Assembly: GCA_050084515.1 (NCBI GenBank)
Contig: CM114274.1
Coordinates: 28,458,001 to 28,522,000 of the forward strand
DNA: 64,000 bases
Origin: Blasia pusilla
Lineage: Eukaryota; Marchantiophyta; Marchantiopsida; Blasiales
Direction of reading: 5' to 3'
The translations under genes were made by a program, and so were the position numbers. Under the pieces are notes generated by a model. The model was not told the DNA's origin. It was given only the letters and a program-made list of their open reading frames with translations, and searched no databases. Shown piece after piece: positions 25,335 through 36,653 of the stretch (within the stretch, counting starts at the first letter, position 1; each line of letters opens with the position of its first letter).

Positions 25335-26400
25335 TGTCACGTCTGTTAGGATAGATCGGTGAGATCTAATAGAGCGCCTCCGTGAGTAGTGGAGGACACG
25401 CTCAGTAGGTCGCGGATGACCTGCTGAGGCCTCGGGAAACCTGCGAGAGCCGGTTTCCCCTTCGTTTCGGCTCATTTGGAGCCATATTGAGGAACTTACT
25501 ATTTTAGGTAAGTACCATTTTGAGTATATGATCGACTTTCTATTTTTTGTAAGTGGCCTTTGACCTCCTACATCAGGTCAAGAGCCAAGGAGGTGACTTG
25601 GGAGAATAGGTTACCATGGAGAGCTTAGGAGAGGGGAGGGGTATACCTCAAGGAGAGAGAGTTTGAGAGCTCATTCTCTCTTTGTTGAACCTCTTGGCAT
25701 GAGACGGCGGAGCTATGGTACCTTGCCTTGTGAGTGTAACCCAAGCCTCTCATTAGGAGAGTGGGTTTGGTTTGACATGAGAGAGAGTGCACACCTTTGA
25801 GAGCTATGGTGTGAGATGGTGGAGAGAGAGATTGGATCCTACTTTACAAAGAGAGAATGAGCTCTCTTTGTAGATATTTTGGTATTTCTTGTCTCGTTGT
25901 CTGGATGCCGTGAGTTAGCATGGGATCATGCGTGTTTGTGTGTGTGTTCAGTGACAACGATGTATGTTGTGTAGCGATGTGTATGCGCACGACAACGCTC
26001 ACCGAAGCAAGAGCCTCGGGAGTTTGCTATTTTTCTTTGCTGATTTTTGTACCAGAGAGTGGCACGCGGAAGTGCTGCCCAATTTTTTATAGGACTTGAG
26101 TATGGGGGTAGATTGCTCCATGCTGGTGCTCTCGAGAGCATCGTGTAGCTTTTTGGTTTTTTTGTGAAAGGTTTAACATTTTTTTTGGAAGAAATCAATG
26201 CGGAAGCGCTGCCAATTTTTGTGTAGGAGAAAGAGACGTTGGGCTGAACGACATTTCATGTTTGTTTTTGGTGGAAAATCAATTGGAGAAACAGATTTGA
26301 CGAGGTTGTAGATCAAGAAGTGGTGTACGCTGTTGAAGAAACAATGCATAATATGGAGATTGGACCACGGAGTTATGATCATTTTTGTTGGGCTGCCATA
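25335..26400 (+). repeat. second gypsy-family LTR copy plus leader
   Basis: It begins TGTCACGTCTGTTAGG directly after the preceding copy. At 25870-25994 the 125-bp AGATATTTTGG...GCGCACGACA module replaces the part present in the copy at 12350-12440. From 25995 (CGCTCACCGAAGC) to about 26400 it matches 12444-12860 in copy A. This pattern indicates two LTR subtypes or a recombinant. Confidence 0.7.
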
Positions 26401-27204
26401 GCCACCGTTCCAAGGTATGAGTGAAATCTCCAAAATCCTTGGGTAAAAATCCTTGTTGATGGGTAGAAAAATAAAATAATGTTTCATCCTAGGAGATAGG
26501 ACAAAGGAAAATTTCATTTGAATAGAAATTTATTTTTTGGGGGTGTTGACCCTCAATTTTAGGAGAGAGTTGTAAGAAGCCCTCAAACTACAATCTGTCA
26601 GAAAGGGGGGCATATCAAGTAAGAGGCAAAAATAGTGGGAATCCGGGATTCTATGGGGCTATTTTAGCTAGAGAGAATTTTTTGGGGGAAACGGGTGGGC
26701 CATGGTCGATCCGCTGCCGCGCAACCGTGGAATCTTTGCCAACCGCGGCACGTTGCCACGTACTACCGTCCCTAACTAGCTTGCCGGGGACGCACTTCCC
26801 AGCCGCGTTGCTATTACGGCTTGCTGACCATCCTACTCCACCCACTTGCAACCTAGTGATCCTACCGCAAAATCCAGCCCTGGACCTGCCACCAACCCTG
26901 CTACTACCCCTCGATCGTGCTTGCTGCATTTCCGGGTTTGTGCTGCCTGCTAACTCAGTTTCGTCCGTTACAGTCGCCGTTAATGCCGCCTGCCATCACC
27001 TCTGCCTTAGCTTTGTCGCGTTGCCCAGCCGCAGCTACACCGTCGTGCCCAGCGCAATTATGCCACGTATTCCTGGCCATTCTAGCCGGGCCGCGTGCTT
27101 TGCATTCCTAATGGTAGGGGTGAGGTGATTGGAAAAATAAGAGCCGTGAGCGGATTCAAACCCAAGTCTACGATCAAATGTATGCAGTCTCACATGTCTC
27201 TCTC
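26401..27204. other. unassigned stretch with GC-rich proline-coding frame
   Basis: It follows the LTR leader. The part 26690-27110 is GC-richer than its surroundings and open in several frames on both strands, rich in Pro, Ala, Leu and Cys, with no recognisable domain. It may be leader or gag-side DNA of another member of the gypsy family or an unknown element. Confidence 0.4.
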
Positions 27205-27525
27205 AATGTCAAACCAAACCCACTCTCCTAATGAGAGGCTTGCGTTACACTCACAAGGCAAGGGACCATAGCTCATGCCAAGAGGTTCAATAAAGAGAGA
27301 ATGAGCTCTCAAGCTCTCTCTCCTTGGGGTATATCCCCATCCCTCTCCCAAGCTCTCTCCTCGATAACCTAAGCTCGTAGGTCATCTCCTTGGCTCTTGA
27401 CTTGTTGTAGCTGGTCAAGGGCCTCTTCCCAAAGTGGAAAGTCAACTTTACCAAACATAGATATTTACCCAAAATAGTAAGTTTCTATATATGGCTCCAA
27501 ATAATCCGAAACGGAGGGGAAACTT
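27205..27525 (-). repeat. inverted gypsy-family LTR fragment
   Basis: This is the reverse complement of the LTR body: CAAACCCACTCTCC at the left and GGCTCCAAATAATCCG, the complement of the CGTTTCGGCTCATTTGG part, at the right. It abuts the plus-strand PHD fragment, so the junction is a rearrangement. Confidence 0.8.
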
Positions 27526-27812
27526 GATCTTAGGTTTTTCCAAGACCTTGGAGGGACGCGATGGTATGTTTTGGAAGAACCATGTGCGTAATTTTGTGCT
27601 ATATCATCTTCCAAATATTGACGGTATAGTTGATTTGAGCTTAGCAATAGTTCTTGTAGGCTTGCGGTGTATGTTGTGTGGTTCCGCCTGTGCTGCAGCC
27701 ACTATGCTAATCTGTGATGAATGTTCGAGAGGATGGCATATGGCATGTCTGACGCCATCTCTCACTAGGGTTCCTGAGGGACGATGAATATGTCCGAGAT
27801 GTACACATGGTA
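27526..27812 (+). pseudogene. orphan PHD finger fragment of the gypsy family
   Basis: The segment LEGRDGMFWKNHV ... LPNIDGIVDLSLA ... CMLCGS ... CDECSRGWHMACL encodes the same C-terminal region as 18941-19282, with a better preserved PHD finger (CDEC). A stop stands at 27787 before ICPRC. It is flanked by an inverted LTR on the left and by part of a 3' LTR (27829-27991) on the right, so it is the 3' end of a separate gypsy copy. Confidence 0.8.
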
Positions 27813-27828
27813 GGTAGTTCTAGATTCC

Positions 27829-27991
27829 ATTAGCATGGGATCGTGCGGGTTTGTGTGTATATTTGTTGATAACAATGTAGGTTGTGTAGCGATGTGTATG
27901 CGCACGACAATTGTCACGACTTTTTAGGTTAGATCGGAGAGATCTAGTAGAGCGTCTTCCTGAGTAGAGGAAGACATGCTCATGAGGTCGA
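27829..27991 (+). repeat. partial gypsy 3' LTR region
   Basis: It carries the end of the ...GTATGCGCACGACA module and then TGTCACGACTTTTTAGG with about 90 bases of LTR start. At 27991/27992 it jumps to minus-strand pol sequence of the second gypsy copy, an inversion or recombination breakpoint at AGGTCG. Confidence 0.7.
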
Positions 27992-29868
27992 ATCTCCTCA
28001 CCGGCCTCTGGATCAAAGGATTCTCCATTAGACCTCGCCATCGAAGTCTCAAAAATTTGGCTCTCCATAGCCAACAAGCCCAAATAGGCTGACGCATGCC
28101 ATCCTGGCACCAACTCCTCATCACTCTCACCATGCCAACAAGCTCAAGTCGCATCTTGCTGACTCGGGCATGGGTTACGACTCAAACCATCTGCATCCTG
28201 GTTGAGCATCCCAGGTCTATGCACCATGTAAGCTTGTCAGACTCCATCAACCACTTAAGTGGTTGATGATCAGTTATGATAGTAAAGGGGTTGCCGAATA
28301 AATAACACCTAAAATGTGCGATAGCTCACACCGTAGCCAAGCACTCACCGTCATACGCGCTATACTTCACGTCTGTAGGATTGTATAAGTGACTAGCGTA
28401 AGCCACCATGAACTCTCTACCATCATCGTCATGATGGATGAGCACGGCTCCAAGCCCTGACATGCTCCAATCGGTATGCAACTGGAAAGGACGTCCTTTG
28501 ATCGGTCTCCTCAATATGGGTGCGGATATCAATCTATCCTTGAGCAACTGAAATGCTCTCTCCTCCTCATCCCCCCAATGCCATTCTGATCCACCTTGGT
28601 CAACAAGTTTAGCGGCTTCGCCATCGAACTGAAACCCTAGACGTACCGTCGATAGAAGTTTGCCAATCCCATGAATGTACAAACTCGACTCACATCTGTA
28701 GGGCATGGAATGCATGAAATAGCCTCTTCCTTTGTCTGCTGCACACCAAGGCCTCTTGGGTATATCGTATGACCCAAATACTCAATCTGGTTGTAGAAGA
28801 ACTTGCACTTACCAGGATGTAGCTTCAGCCCATGTAACTACAATCGTCAAAATACCTCCTCTAAATGTCGCTCATGCTCCTCACCGTGGCGTTGAAGACT
28901 ACGATGTCATCAATATAACACCTAGAAAAATCCAAACTTGCCAAGATCCTATCCATGACCCTATAAAACTCAGTCGGGGCGTTCTTTAACCCCAATGGTA
29001 AGAACCGCCACTAGTACAAACAATCCTTCCCGTGAGGATCGATGCCCCAAAATTTTGTCTTCTGCCTGTCCTCCAATCTGATAGGCAGTTGATGGTATCC
29101 GGCTCAAAGATCTAACGATGTGAAGATCTTTGCATGCCCAATAGCATCAAAGATCTCATCAGGGGTGGGCATGGCATACCTATAGGACTTCATCTGCCAA
29201 TTAATCGGTCGGTAATCTCCACACATCCTCCTATCCGCCCAATTTCCATACACATCCTTCTTGGCGGGCATGATAGTGGCAGATGCATACTCTCCATGCG
29301 ACATCTCCACTAGTCCTACTCCAATCAAGTCCTGGCTCCTACTCTTAATCAGAGCCCTCTCCATGTCACTCTATGTAGGATCGTCGGAAGATCGGCGTGT
29401 CACTCAACAACTCAATGCGGACCCTTGGACCCTTCAGCCTAACCAAATCCTGCAATCTAAATGCAAGCCAGCTCCTATAACTGCTAAGGAACTGGTGTAT
29501 TCGGCGCCGCTCTCCTCCTGTCAACTTAGGGCCATATCTGGCTCCCAAGTCTCCATCGTGACTACAGTAGGACTCTCGGCGCGGGTGTCGGTGGTTGCTA
29601 TGGTGCAACCCGGTCTCCTACAATCGAACTCGACTGCTCTCCTGCACCCAACTGCAAACTCTCATCTCCATGTGCAGCACCCGAAACCATGTTTAATGCT
29701 GTGGCTATCATCTCTTGGCGTACCTGCAAAACATCCCAAGAATTCCAAGGACGTCTCTCCCGATCATCCCTGGTGTGTCGATCTCCTTGGGTCTCGCCCC
29801 TAGCCACTGCCTCAACTGTCTCGATAGGCATGGGGCTCACCAACGCAACAGCTGTGATCTGTCGCATC
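27992..29868 (-). pseudogene. gypsy/DNMT copy 2, piece 3: RT and RNase H
   Basis: Minus-strand reading from 29868 gives the region upstream of RT (ETVEAVARGETQGD), then RT motifs MERALIKSRSQDL, KKDVYGNWADRRMCGDYRPINW, KIFTSLDL and, in other frames, the thumb and RNase H (HWGDEEERAFQLLKDR, LGAVLIHHDDDGREF, YSAYDGECLA) to about 28180, ending at a point equal to about 17818 of copy A. Compared with copy A it keeps Lys and Trp where that copy has stops, so the two copies decayed independently. Its right edge is the MULE-1 target site. Confidence 0.88.
29859..29868. repeat. 10-bp target site duplication, left of MULE-1
   Basis: CTGTCGCATC, identical to 42981-42990. MULEs usually make duplications of about 9 bp (8-11), so 9 or 10 bp fits. 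Confidence 0.9.
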
Positions 29869-29932
29869 GAGGTGCAGTAAGAGGAGAGGAAGAGAGGAAG
29901 AGAGGAGAGAGGAGAGAGGAAACTACCTTCAA
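29869..29932 (+). repeat. left terminal inverted repeat of MULE-1
   Basis: GAGGTGCAGTAAGAGG followed by GAGAGGAAGAG purine repeats. The reverse complement of the right end contains GTAAGAGAGGAGAGGAAGAG, so the ends pair imperfectly with an offset of some 20 bases. The same left end recurs at 44163, 53575 and 53871. Confidence 0.8.
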
Positions 29933-30271
29933 CCGAAATAGATACTTTTTTTTGAAGAGAGTTTCCGTTGGGTTGAAGAGAGGAAAATTTTTGTTTGAAT
30001 TTTGTTGAACTGTGAAAATTTTTGTTTGAATTTTGTTGAACTTTTTTTTTCCTCTTCCATATTTTGGCAACCCATTTGAGTACGACGAGTTGCAAATTGC
30101 ACAAAATTTAGAAAACTGAAAAATTAGTGGAATCATAAGTGTGGAACCAATCACTTTTTCCATCCAAGGTCTGGAAAAAATCTATCATTTGCCCCGGGCT
30201 AAATAGAGTTCAAGCTCAAAGTGAAGGTTGAGGAAAAATAAAAGTACAATCTAAAACCTCATTTTGCATCC

Positions 30272-33200
30272 TCAAAGTGGTTTGTTTAAAATACTTCGCA
30301 CTTCTTTGAGGGACAGAATTGGTTGGTGGATTCCTACTCCTACCTCCGACTCTCTTAAAACTACCAGCAACACATAGTACATGTGCTTACAAGGGAAATA
30401 CCTTTTGCCACTTATCTCTCTTTGGACAAAGTCATCACATGAACATGTGGGAAAGCAACAGATGTGCACCACATACACCCCTGTGACACTTGAATTTACA
30501 GTGTGTTCCTGACCCAGTAAATCCTTCCTATTCCATTGCCACTCAAGATATCTTTCGTGACGATGATCTCCATTTTTTCCTCCCGAGCTGCTGCAATTTG
30601 CTTTGCTCTCTCCACCGTTGGCCTGCACATTCTGTTTCTCTTCACCCCATTTCTAGACTCAAACAGAAATAATGGATTGAGATCATCCACCTTCTCCGGA
30701 TACATGTTGACATCAATCTTGGGTTGAATACGAAATGCGAAGGTCTCTATAATGCGAACATGCTCCGAACTTCCCCCGTCTACGAGTCTGAAACCGGCAC
30801 TTGTAAGATTATCCACTTCGTCTTGAGTGCAGTTCGTGCCTGCGGCGATGGGCCAAATCATGGGGGTATTCCCCGGAGCTCCAATGGCACCCGGATAAGA
30901 CTTCCGGAAAGCGCAAGATTCATTTGGGCAGAAGAAGTACTTCAATTGATCCCCAGTCCTCGTGAAACGATCAAAGGTTTTGAGTCCCCAAAACCCAAGC
31001 AGAGGTCGTCCAGTCCTTGTACAGTTCTTATTTAGGAAAGTGCCGCATGCTCTCCTAATGCCATCAGATCCTGCCCTGCAGGTGAGTCCACGTCCTGGGT
31101 TGCTCCGAGATATATGCCACCGTTTTAGGTTGCAATCCACCTCCATTACTGGAATCCCATATTGTTGAACCACCCCAGTGACAGGATGTTGCGAACTTCT
31201 AGCAACGGAGGGCTTTTGAAATAAAACATTCACTGATTTTGGAGAAGTAACTCCATCACGGATTTGGGATGGGTCTGGGGTCCCTGAATACCTGGGCGGT
31301 GTAATTTCCTCATCCAAATCAATCACCGGATTCGTTCCTCGATGCTGCCTCTTCACCTGCCTGAAGTCAAGATACTTATCTGGTCTCCACGAGTCTCGTT
31401 TGGACTGCTCTACCACCATCTGTATGGGACATCTTGAAACCCACCCACAAATATCCCCACCTATGTGTACGTCTTGCTCGAGTGGAGTTCCAGCTACGCA
31501 CCGGTTGAAGGCTTCGACATACAATTTTTCATCACTAGATCTCACAGCCGCCCTGACATAGAGCTCGTAGATCGAGGGCCCTTTTCCTTTTGTTTTGCCT
31601 TTTGTGAGAAAGATATGGGATGCTGCAGACTGTAGCATTGCTCTTGCCTGGTCTTGTTGGCATGCCTCCACAAGTGAAATTCGTTGGCATGCTTGTGACG
31701 ACCTCCAAGAGGAATGAACACTTTCTGCTCCACTTGTGTTGGGGCAGAGGGCATTTTCATGAACGTTCAATCCCTGCAACGACGGCAATGTTAGAAGGGA
31801 ACGAAAATAACTCAGGAGTGAAAGAAATAAGCGACCTGTCGGAACCGGACGGGTTGCAGGCCCGAGGCATCCCATGAACGACTCTGTGACCCGTCGGGTC
31901 CCGATGGGTTGCACACTCGGGTTGCACCAAACATCTGGATGCAACCCGTCGGTTTCCGTCGGGTTGCACACTCGGGCAACCCGTCGCATCCGACAGCTTC
32001 CTTGGTTTCTTCAATTTGAAATCCATATAATTCCCATGCTTCTCACCCTGAGCTACAACTTTACAAACAATTCTCAGCGTGAGCTTGACAAGACAAAATA
32101 GTGAACTCACCTACCGCATAAAGTTTCCCCATTGTCTCATACGTACAGTCCACCAACTCAACCAAGAGCACAACTCTTTGTACTTCCCCTCAATCGCATG
32201 CTTCCTCCACCACCCATGAAGTTCTTCCTGGCATTCCATGGCCTACTTCAAGGTTTTGCTGTCTTTGCAGCGTTGGAGTAGAGTGACATGCTCTGTCCTC
32301 TTATTCTTCTTGATGCAAGATTTGGTGTACCGGGTCACAAACTGTTGCCAATGGAAAGCATCCGACCTTTCCCTCTCCGGTTGAACCTCTCCACCCCAGA
32401 ACACTTCCCGGATAGCAATCCACCGAGGTTGTGCATTGTCAGCCATGAACCCATAAATTTCGGAGGTGGCCTTTTGTTTTCCTTCACCACCTCCAATAAG
32501 AGTAACCAACACATCTTCAAACTGCCAACGTCTTCTGCCTTTACTTCACTGACAAATATAGTTTTGAGTCCCTTCTCCACATGGTCATAAACGTGAGCAC
32601 CCATCGTCAACCATCCGTTCAAAGACTCAGAGCAAATATGAAAGCTTACCCGGCCCGTAAAGATCTTCCCCTTCCCTCATTCGATCTATAAGATCGAGGC
32701 CACTCGATGGACCTGTGGTTGACATTTTGAAGACATGGGCCCTGGATCCCTCGCCTCCTTGGCCCATGAACTGCCATCTCTGAATGAATGGAAATCTGGA
32801 GTTGGCCTTGATTCTGGCGATGGCATCCATTTCGGCCGTCTTTCCATCCGAACTCGATCTCGACGCAAAGCAAATTCGGAAGCATTCAGGATCAGCGAGA
32901 AATGCGAGATTCTCCCAGAGTTGTTTCTCCTCAACCGCCGTGATCTCGCCCTGTCCAGGGATTCCAAGCAATTGTTCACAAATTTGTGATGCCATTGTGA
33001 TCTTGATCACTCCGGGCTTTGAACCCGGAGAGTTTCTGTAGACCTCGGCTACTTTCTTCGCCACATCCTCCTTGATGTGTCTTTGAATTGCATCGGTCAC
33101 ACGATGAGTGTGGGAGCCAACATGGACACCAGCTTTGTATACTCGACGTGGAGCCCAAGTCGTGGACAATGAAAATATGTATGCAGGACACGCCCAACAC

Positions 33201-34113
33201 GAAGGGCGATGACGACAATGAGGACATCGATGGCCTCCCGGCGGTATGGTGGCACCGACCTCGTATAGAGTTTCTGCATTCTTGGGAGGGAATTGCGACG
33301 TATTGACTCGCCCGTTGCGCTCTAGATACGGGCATGCTGGACTTCTACATTCCAAGGCTCCCACGCACTGGCGGCGGGAGACAATCCAAGGACCATCTGG
33401 AATTGAAGCACTGGTCCGTTGAAGCCTGCACCATCGATGACAATCAGACTTTTTGTCCATACCCTTCAGGCGTCCTCCATCCTTCTTTTGAGCAGGAGTA
33501 GCAAGTAGAGGCAACTCAAAAATGCAATTACCATCGTACGTGAGCGGCAGCTAGTCGACAAGAATGTGCTTGAACATTTTCAAGGCCAGAGATGAAAGCA
33601 AACTATTGCCTGATACTCGCAAGAGGAACGAGTATGTGGACAGAGGGCCTGATTGGTGTCTGACAGATCCACTGAGGTTGATAACATCCGGAATCTCTTC
33701 AGGAAAAACAACATTGTTACGAGCGTGCAAAGTTGGAGTCGAAGCTGGATCTGCAGAGCTTGGAGTTGCAAATGTAGAGCTCGGAGCACTAGGAAACTTT
33801 AGACCTTCTACTTGGGAAACAGACGTATTCAGGGGCAGGCCGTAAACTCTGTATTGACCATTTGGTAGAGGTAGGAGATTCCATACTTTACGGTCTGAGG
33901 TCACTGGCTGGACCGTCTCACCTATTATGTCTTCCGTACCGTCCACCCTAACATCTTTGGATACAAAGATGGTTCCAATTTGAAGAAGAAATCGAACAGA
34001 AAGAAAATTTTCATCCACTGCTATGAAAGACTCACGAGCTTGGGGTCGAATGATTTCCGATTGAGGAAGGGCCGCGGATGAGCGCCACAAGTGAGCTTAA
34101 CATAATTATCCAT
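30272..34113 (-). pseudogene. MULE-1 transposase (WRKY/GCM1-like zinc region, DDE, SWIM)
   Basis: The start ATG is at 34113 (MDNYVKLTCG), 55 bases below a TATA box. A cysteine-rich region RRQCVGALECRSPACPYLERN ... RCPHC ... HVGSHTH (about 33370-33100, minus) resembles WRKY/GCM1-type zinc fingers of MULE transposases. The DDE region includes GWLTMGAHVYDH, KTIFVSEVKAEDVG and FMADNAQ...SDAFHWQQFV (about 32620-32340). An intron at about 32110-31775 carries palindromes. Later exons hold SVHSSWRSSQACQ and, at the end, a SWIM finger CSC ... FPCKHMYYVLL (about 30450-30370). The enzyme would bind element ends and cut and paste the element in the nucleus. Breaks: one base lost near 34082, a Lys-to-stop change at 33551-33553, and more frameshifts. 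Confidence 0.87.
31840..32005. repeat. palindromic repeats in a transposase intron (MULE-1)
   Basis: Four to five degenerate copies of the CAACCCGTCGG...CCGACGGGTTG palindrome lie within the intron between the DDE exon (donor near 32110) and the SVHSSW exon (acceptor near 31775). The same cluster occupies this intron in MULE-2 (45575-45875) and MULE-3 (56345-56680). Confidence 0.8.
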
Positions 34114-34167
34114 TCCAAGAAGATTCCAACGGAGGAGGCGAGAATGAGAATGAGAATGAGAATATTT

Positions 34168-34175
34168 AATTTATA
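34168..34175 (-). promoter_or_regulatory. TATA box of MULE-1 transposase gene
   Basis: Minus strand TATAAATT, 55 bases above the ATG at 34113. MULE-3 has the same element (58853-58860) at an equivalent place. Confidence 0.65.
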
Positions 34176-34327
34176 GTGAATAGGAAATGATACTCTTGAT
34201 GATTTTCCGACAAGATGAATTCGGTGGGTGACATTGTCTGACACAATGGATCCAATTCTGTAACACATTCAATTCTGTTGCAATATGTTACCGGATTTGG
34301 GAAGCAGAGGGTTGCGCATCACACTTG

Positions 34328-35042
34328 GAACCCGTCGGAGTCCTGGTAACTCAAAAATTACCCGAAGCTAATCGAAGCCTGCAACCCGTCGGCATTGGAC
34401 GGGTTGCACGCTTCTGCTAAACATTGTCGAAGCGAGCAACCCGTCGCTCTCCGACGAGTTGCTCGGATACCGATCCTTCTTGCCCGAAGATGCCGGAGGC
34501 GTGCAAACCGTCTGTTCCCGACGAGTTCCGCGGGTGCCTCGCCTTTTAGCCCAAAGACGGCGAGGCGTGCAACCCGTCGCCCTCCAACGGGTTGCACAAG
34601 GGCCTCGCCTTGTGGTGCAGCCAACCAGACTCCGACGACTTGCACGGGAAGCCCTCGTTCTTAACCATTGATGAGGGAAGCGTGCAACCCAACGGTCTCC
34701 GACGGATTGCCCAAGATACGTCCCATTCCCGTCCCAAACACGGCGGAGGCGCGCAACATGTCGGTCTCCGACGGGTTGCGCGGATACCTCGCGTTGTTTC
34801 CCGAAGACGACGGAGGCGCTCAACCCGTCGGTCTTCGATGGGTTGCTCGCGCACGTGGCGACGTACCCAGGATGGCGGCGGCGTGCAACATGTCGGTCTC
34901 CGACGGGTTGTGCGAGTACCTCGCGTTCTTTTCCGAAGACGACGGAGCCGCTCAACCCGTCGGTTTCCGACGGGTTGCTCGCACACGTGGCGACGTACCC
35001 AGGATGGCGGAGCCGCGCAACCTGTCAGACTCCGACGGGTTG
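34328..35042. repeat. promoter array of about twelve 25-bp palindromes (MULE-1)
   Basis: Copies of CAACCCGTCGG - three bases - CCGACGGGTTG, more or less degenerate, centre at about 34340, 34394, 34450, 34516, 34582, 34630, 34697, 34766, 34833, 34898, 34965 and 35030. Spacing is 48-69 bp, mostly 65-67. Pairs lie in a larger imperfect tandem unit of about 130 bp that includes CGACGTACCCAGGATGGCGG. A palindrome of this kind suits a dimeric DNA-binding protein. Confidence 0.88.
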
Positions 35043-35132
35043 CCATTTTTCACGTCCGGACTTCCGTAACATCCGGCACGTCGCCGTCGAAAGGACGATG
35101 GGACCCAACGGTCAGCCCAACGGCTAGAAAAG

Positions 35133-35140
35133 TATAAATA
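35133..35140 (+). promoter_or_regulatory. TATA box of MULE-1 ParB-methyltransferase gene
   Basis: TATAAATA, about 300 bases above the ATG at 35439, in the setting AAAAGTATAAAT that is conserved in MULE-2 (47189) and MULE-3 (59870). Confidence 0.7.
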
Positions 35141-36653
35141 GGGCAGAAATCACTCATTTCTGGTTTCTCATTTCGCGATCTTCATTCCTCACTCCTCACT
35201 CTCCCGCGCAGCAGCTGATCAGATACGAAGGGGCATTTCACACGGCGACACATCGCGAGTCGATAGGAGGGAACGAGAGCGAGACCGTTCGACGCAACGA
35301 CAGCGAGACGGTTCGACCGAGCGATTGCGAGACGATACGAGCTACCCATCAAGGCGATTCGAGCTCCCATCTTGACATCAGCAAGGCGACTGATCAAGGG
35401 ATTCGTCGTGGACATAGGTGGAGGCATTTCCGGAAAAAATGACGAGGAAAAAATCACAAGCCAACAAGTCTGGGAGCTTCACTCCGAAGTCCATTAGGAC
35501 TCCTGCGTCAGCTTCTCCTGGGCCTCGTTCGGCGAATGAAATTAGGCAGCAGGAAATCGAGGAACGGGAAAGGGAAGCGGAGATGCACAACCAAGTGCTT
35601 CTTGCGAGACGTGTTCAAGAGGCGCTAGATAAACAGAACGCAGAGGACGAGACGTCGTAGGCCTTGAAGAAAAGGATCGTCGACGAAAAGAGAGAAAAGA
35701 AGCGTCCGGACGCGTCGGTGAGGAGGGCAGAATTGGCTAAAGCGAGGAGGGTAAAAGCGATAGCCATTGACGATAGCCCAGCCCGTCCAACCGCAAGTGT
35801 TGAGATGCGGGAAATTTCCCCCACGAAGTCCGGGGACACAATCAACATAGTGGAAACGCCAGAAGTTGAAATCGATGACGACGAGGTCATGAGGACCGCC
35901 AGCGTGGAGATGGTGGACATGGCCGAAGAAGCCGGAGAGCGGTCATTCTCGACTCCAAGCCCGGCGGAGGACATCGACCTCTATCGGATCGACGAGTTCC
36001 CAGTCAATTTTCCAGCCTCTGTCTCAGACAAGTTAGCTGGTCAAGAAACCGACCCCATTTTCGAGCGGGTAAGAGAGGTTTTGGGTTTTTTGAATTATGT
36101 GAATTGCAATTCATTGGGATTTCAATGTAGCTTATTCCTCTTGTCCCGGTTCTGACAGGTGGTAAAGCAGATGGCACTCATGGAGGGCCACAACGCCCCG
36201 AGGATTCCACTCTGCCGATTGCGGACAATGGAATACGTCCGCGAAATTCAGTCCGACGAGGACATCGCGAAGCTAAAACAATCGGCGGCGACAACATCCT
36301 ACGTCGACAGCTTTCCTCCCTTCTATGTTCAGCCTTACGACAAGCATGGAACCCAAGCTCTGGTTACCGAGAAGGACTTGGAAGAGCTCGACACATTCTG
36401 GAGGATGCGAGACCAGGATTTCAGAAGGCAAGTTGAGGGCACGGAATTCAGCTGGATGAGGAATCTGCATTTCTTCATCTAGGATGGAAATCACAGGTTC
36501 ATGGCGTGGACCAAGTTTGCGGAGGAGCGGCCCAACTCATTGGAGGCACATTTCTGCGTGAAGGCAGTGGTCCTTCATCCATACCCTCATCACATGGCGA
36601 CGGTGGAGATGGCAATGCATGCCATGAACACGTGAGTATCTTTAACACTTTCG

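Larger units (their letters stand above)
34114..35438. promoter_or_regulatory. shared divergent promoter region of MULE-1
   Basis: The 1.3 kb between the two divergent genes contains a leftward TATA box (34168-34175, minus), a GAGAAT microsatellite, an array of about twelve palindromes (34328-35042) and a rightward TATA box TATAAATA (35133-35140). The same order is present in MULE-2 and MULE-3. No open frame of family type lies here; the long frames seen on both strands arise from the repeat. Confidence 0.8.

Noticed and set aside
26682-27128. 148-residue Pro/Ala/Cys-rich open frame
   Set aside because: GC-rich low-complexity composition, open in several frames, no domain and no second copy in the window.
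34358-35137. Long open frames on both strands in the promoter region (Arg/Cys/Thr-rich)
   Set aside because: They follow the palindromic repeat (RRV, SDGL and TRR periodicity on both strands) and have no start context, splice support or conserved frame in other copies.
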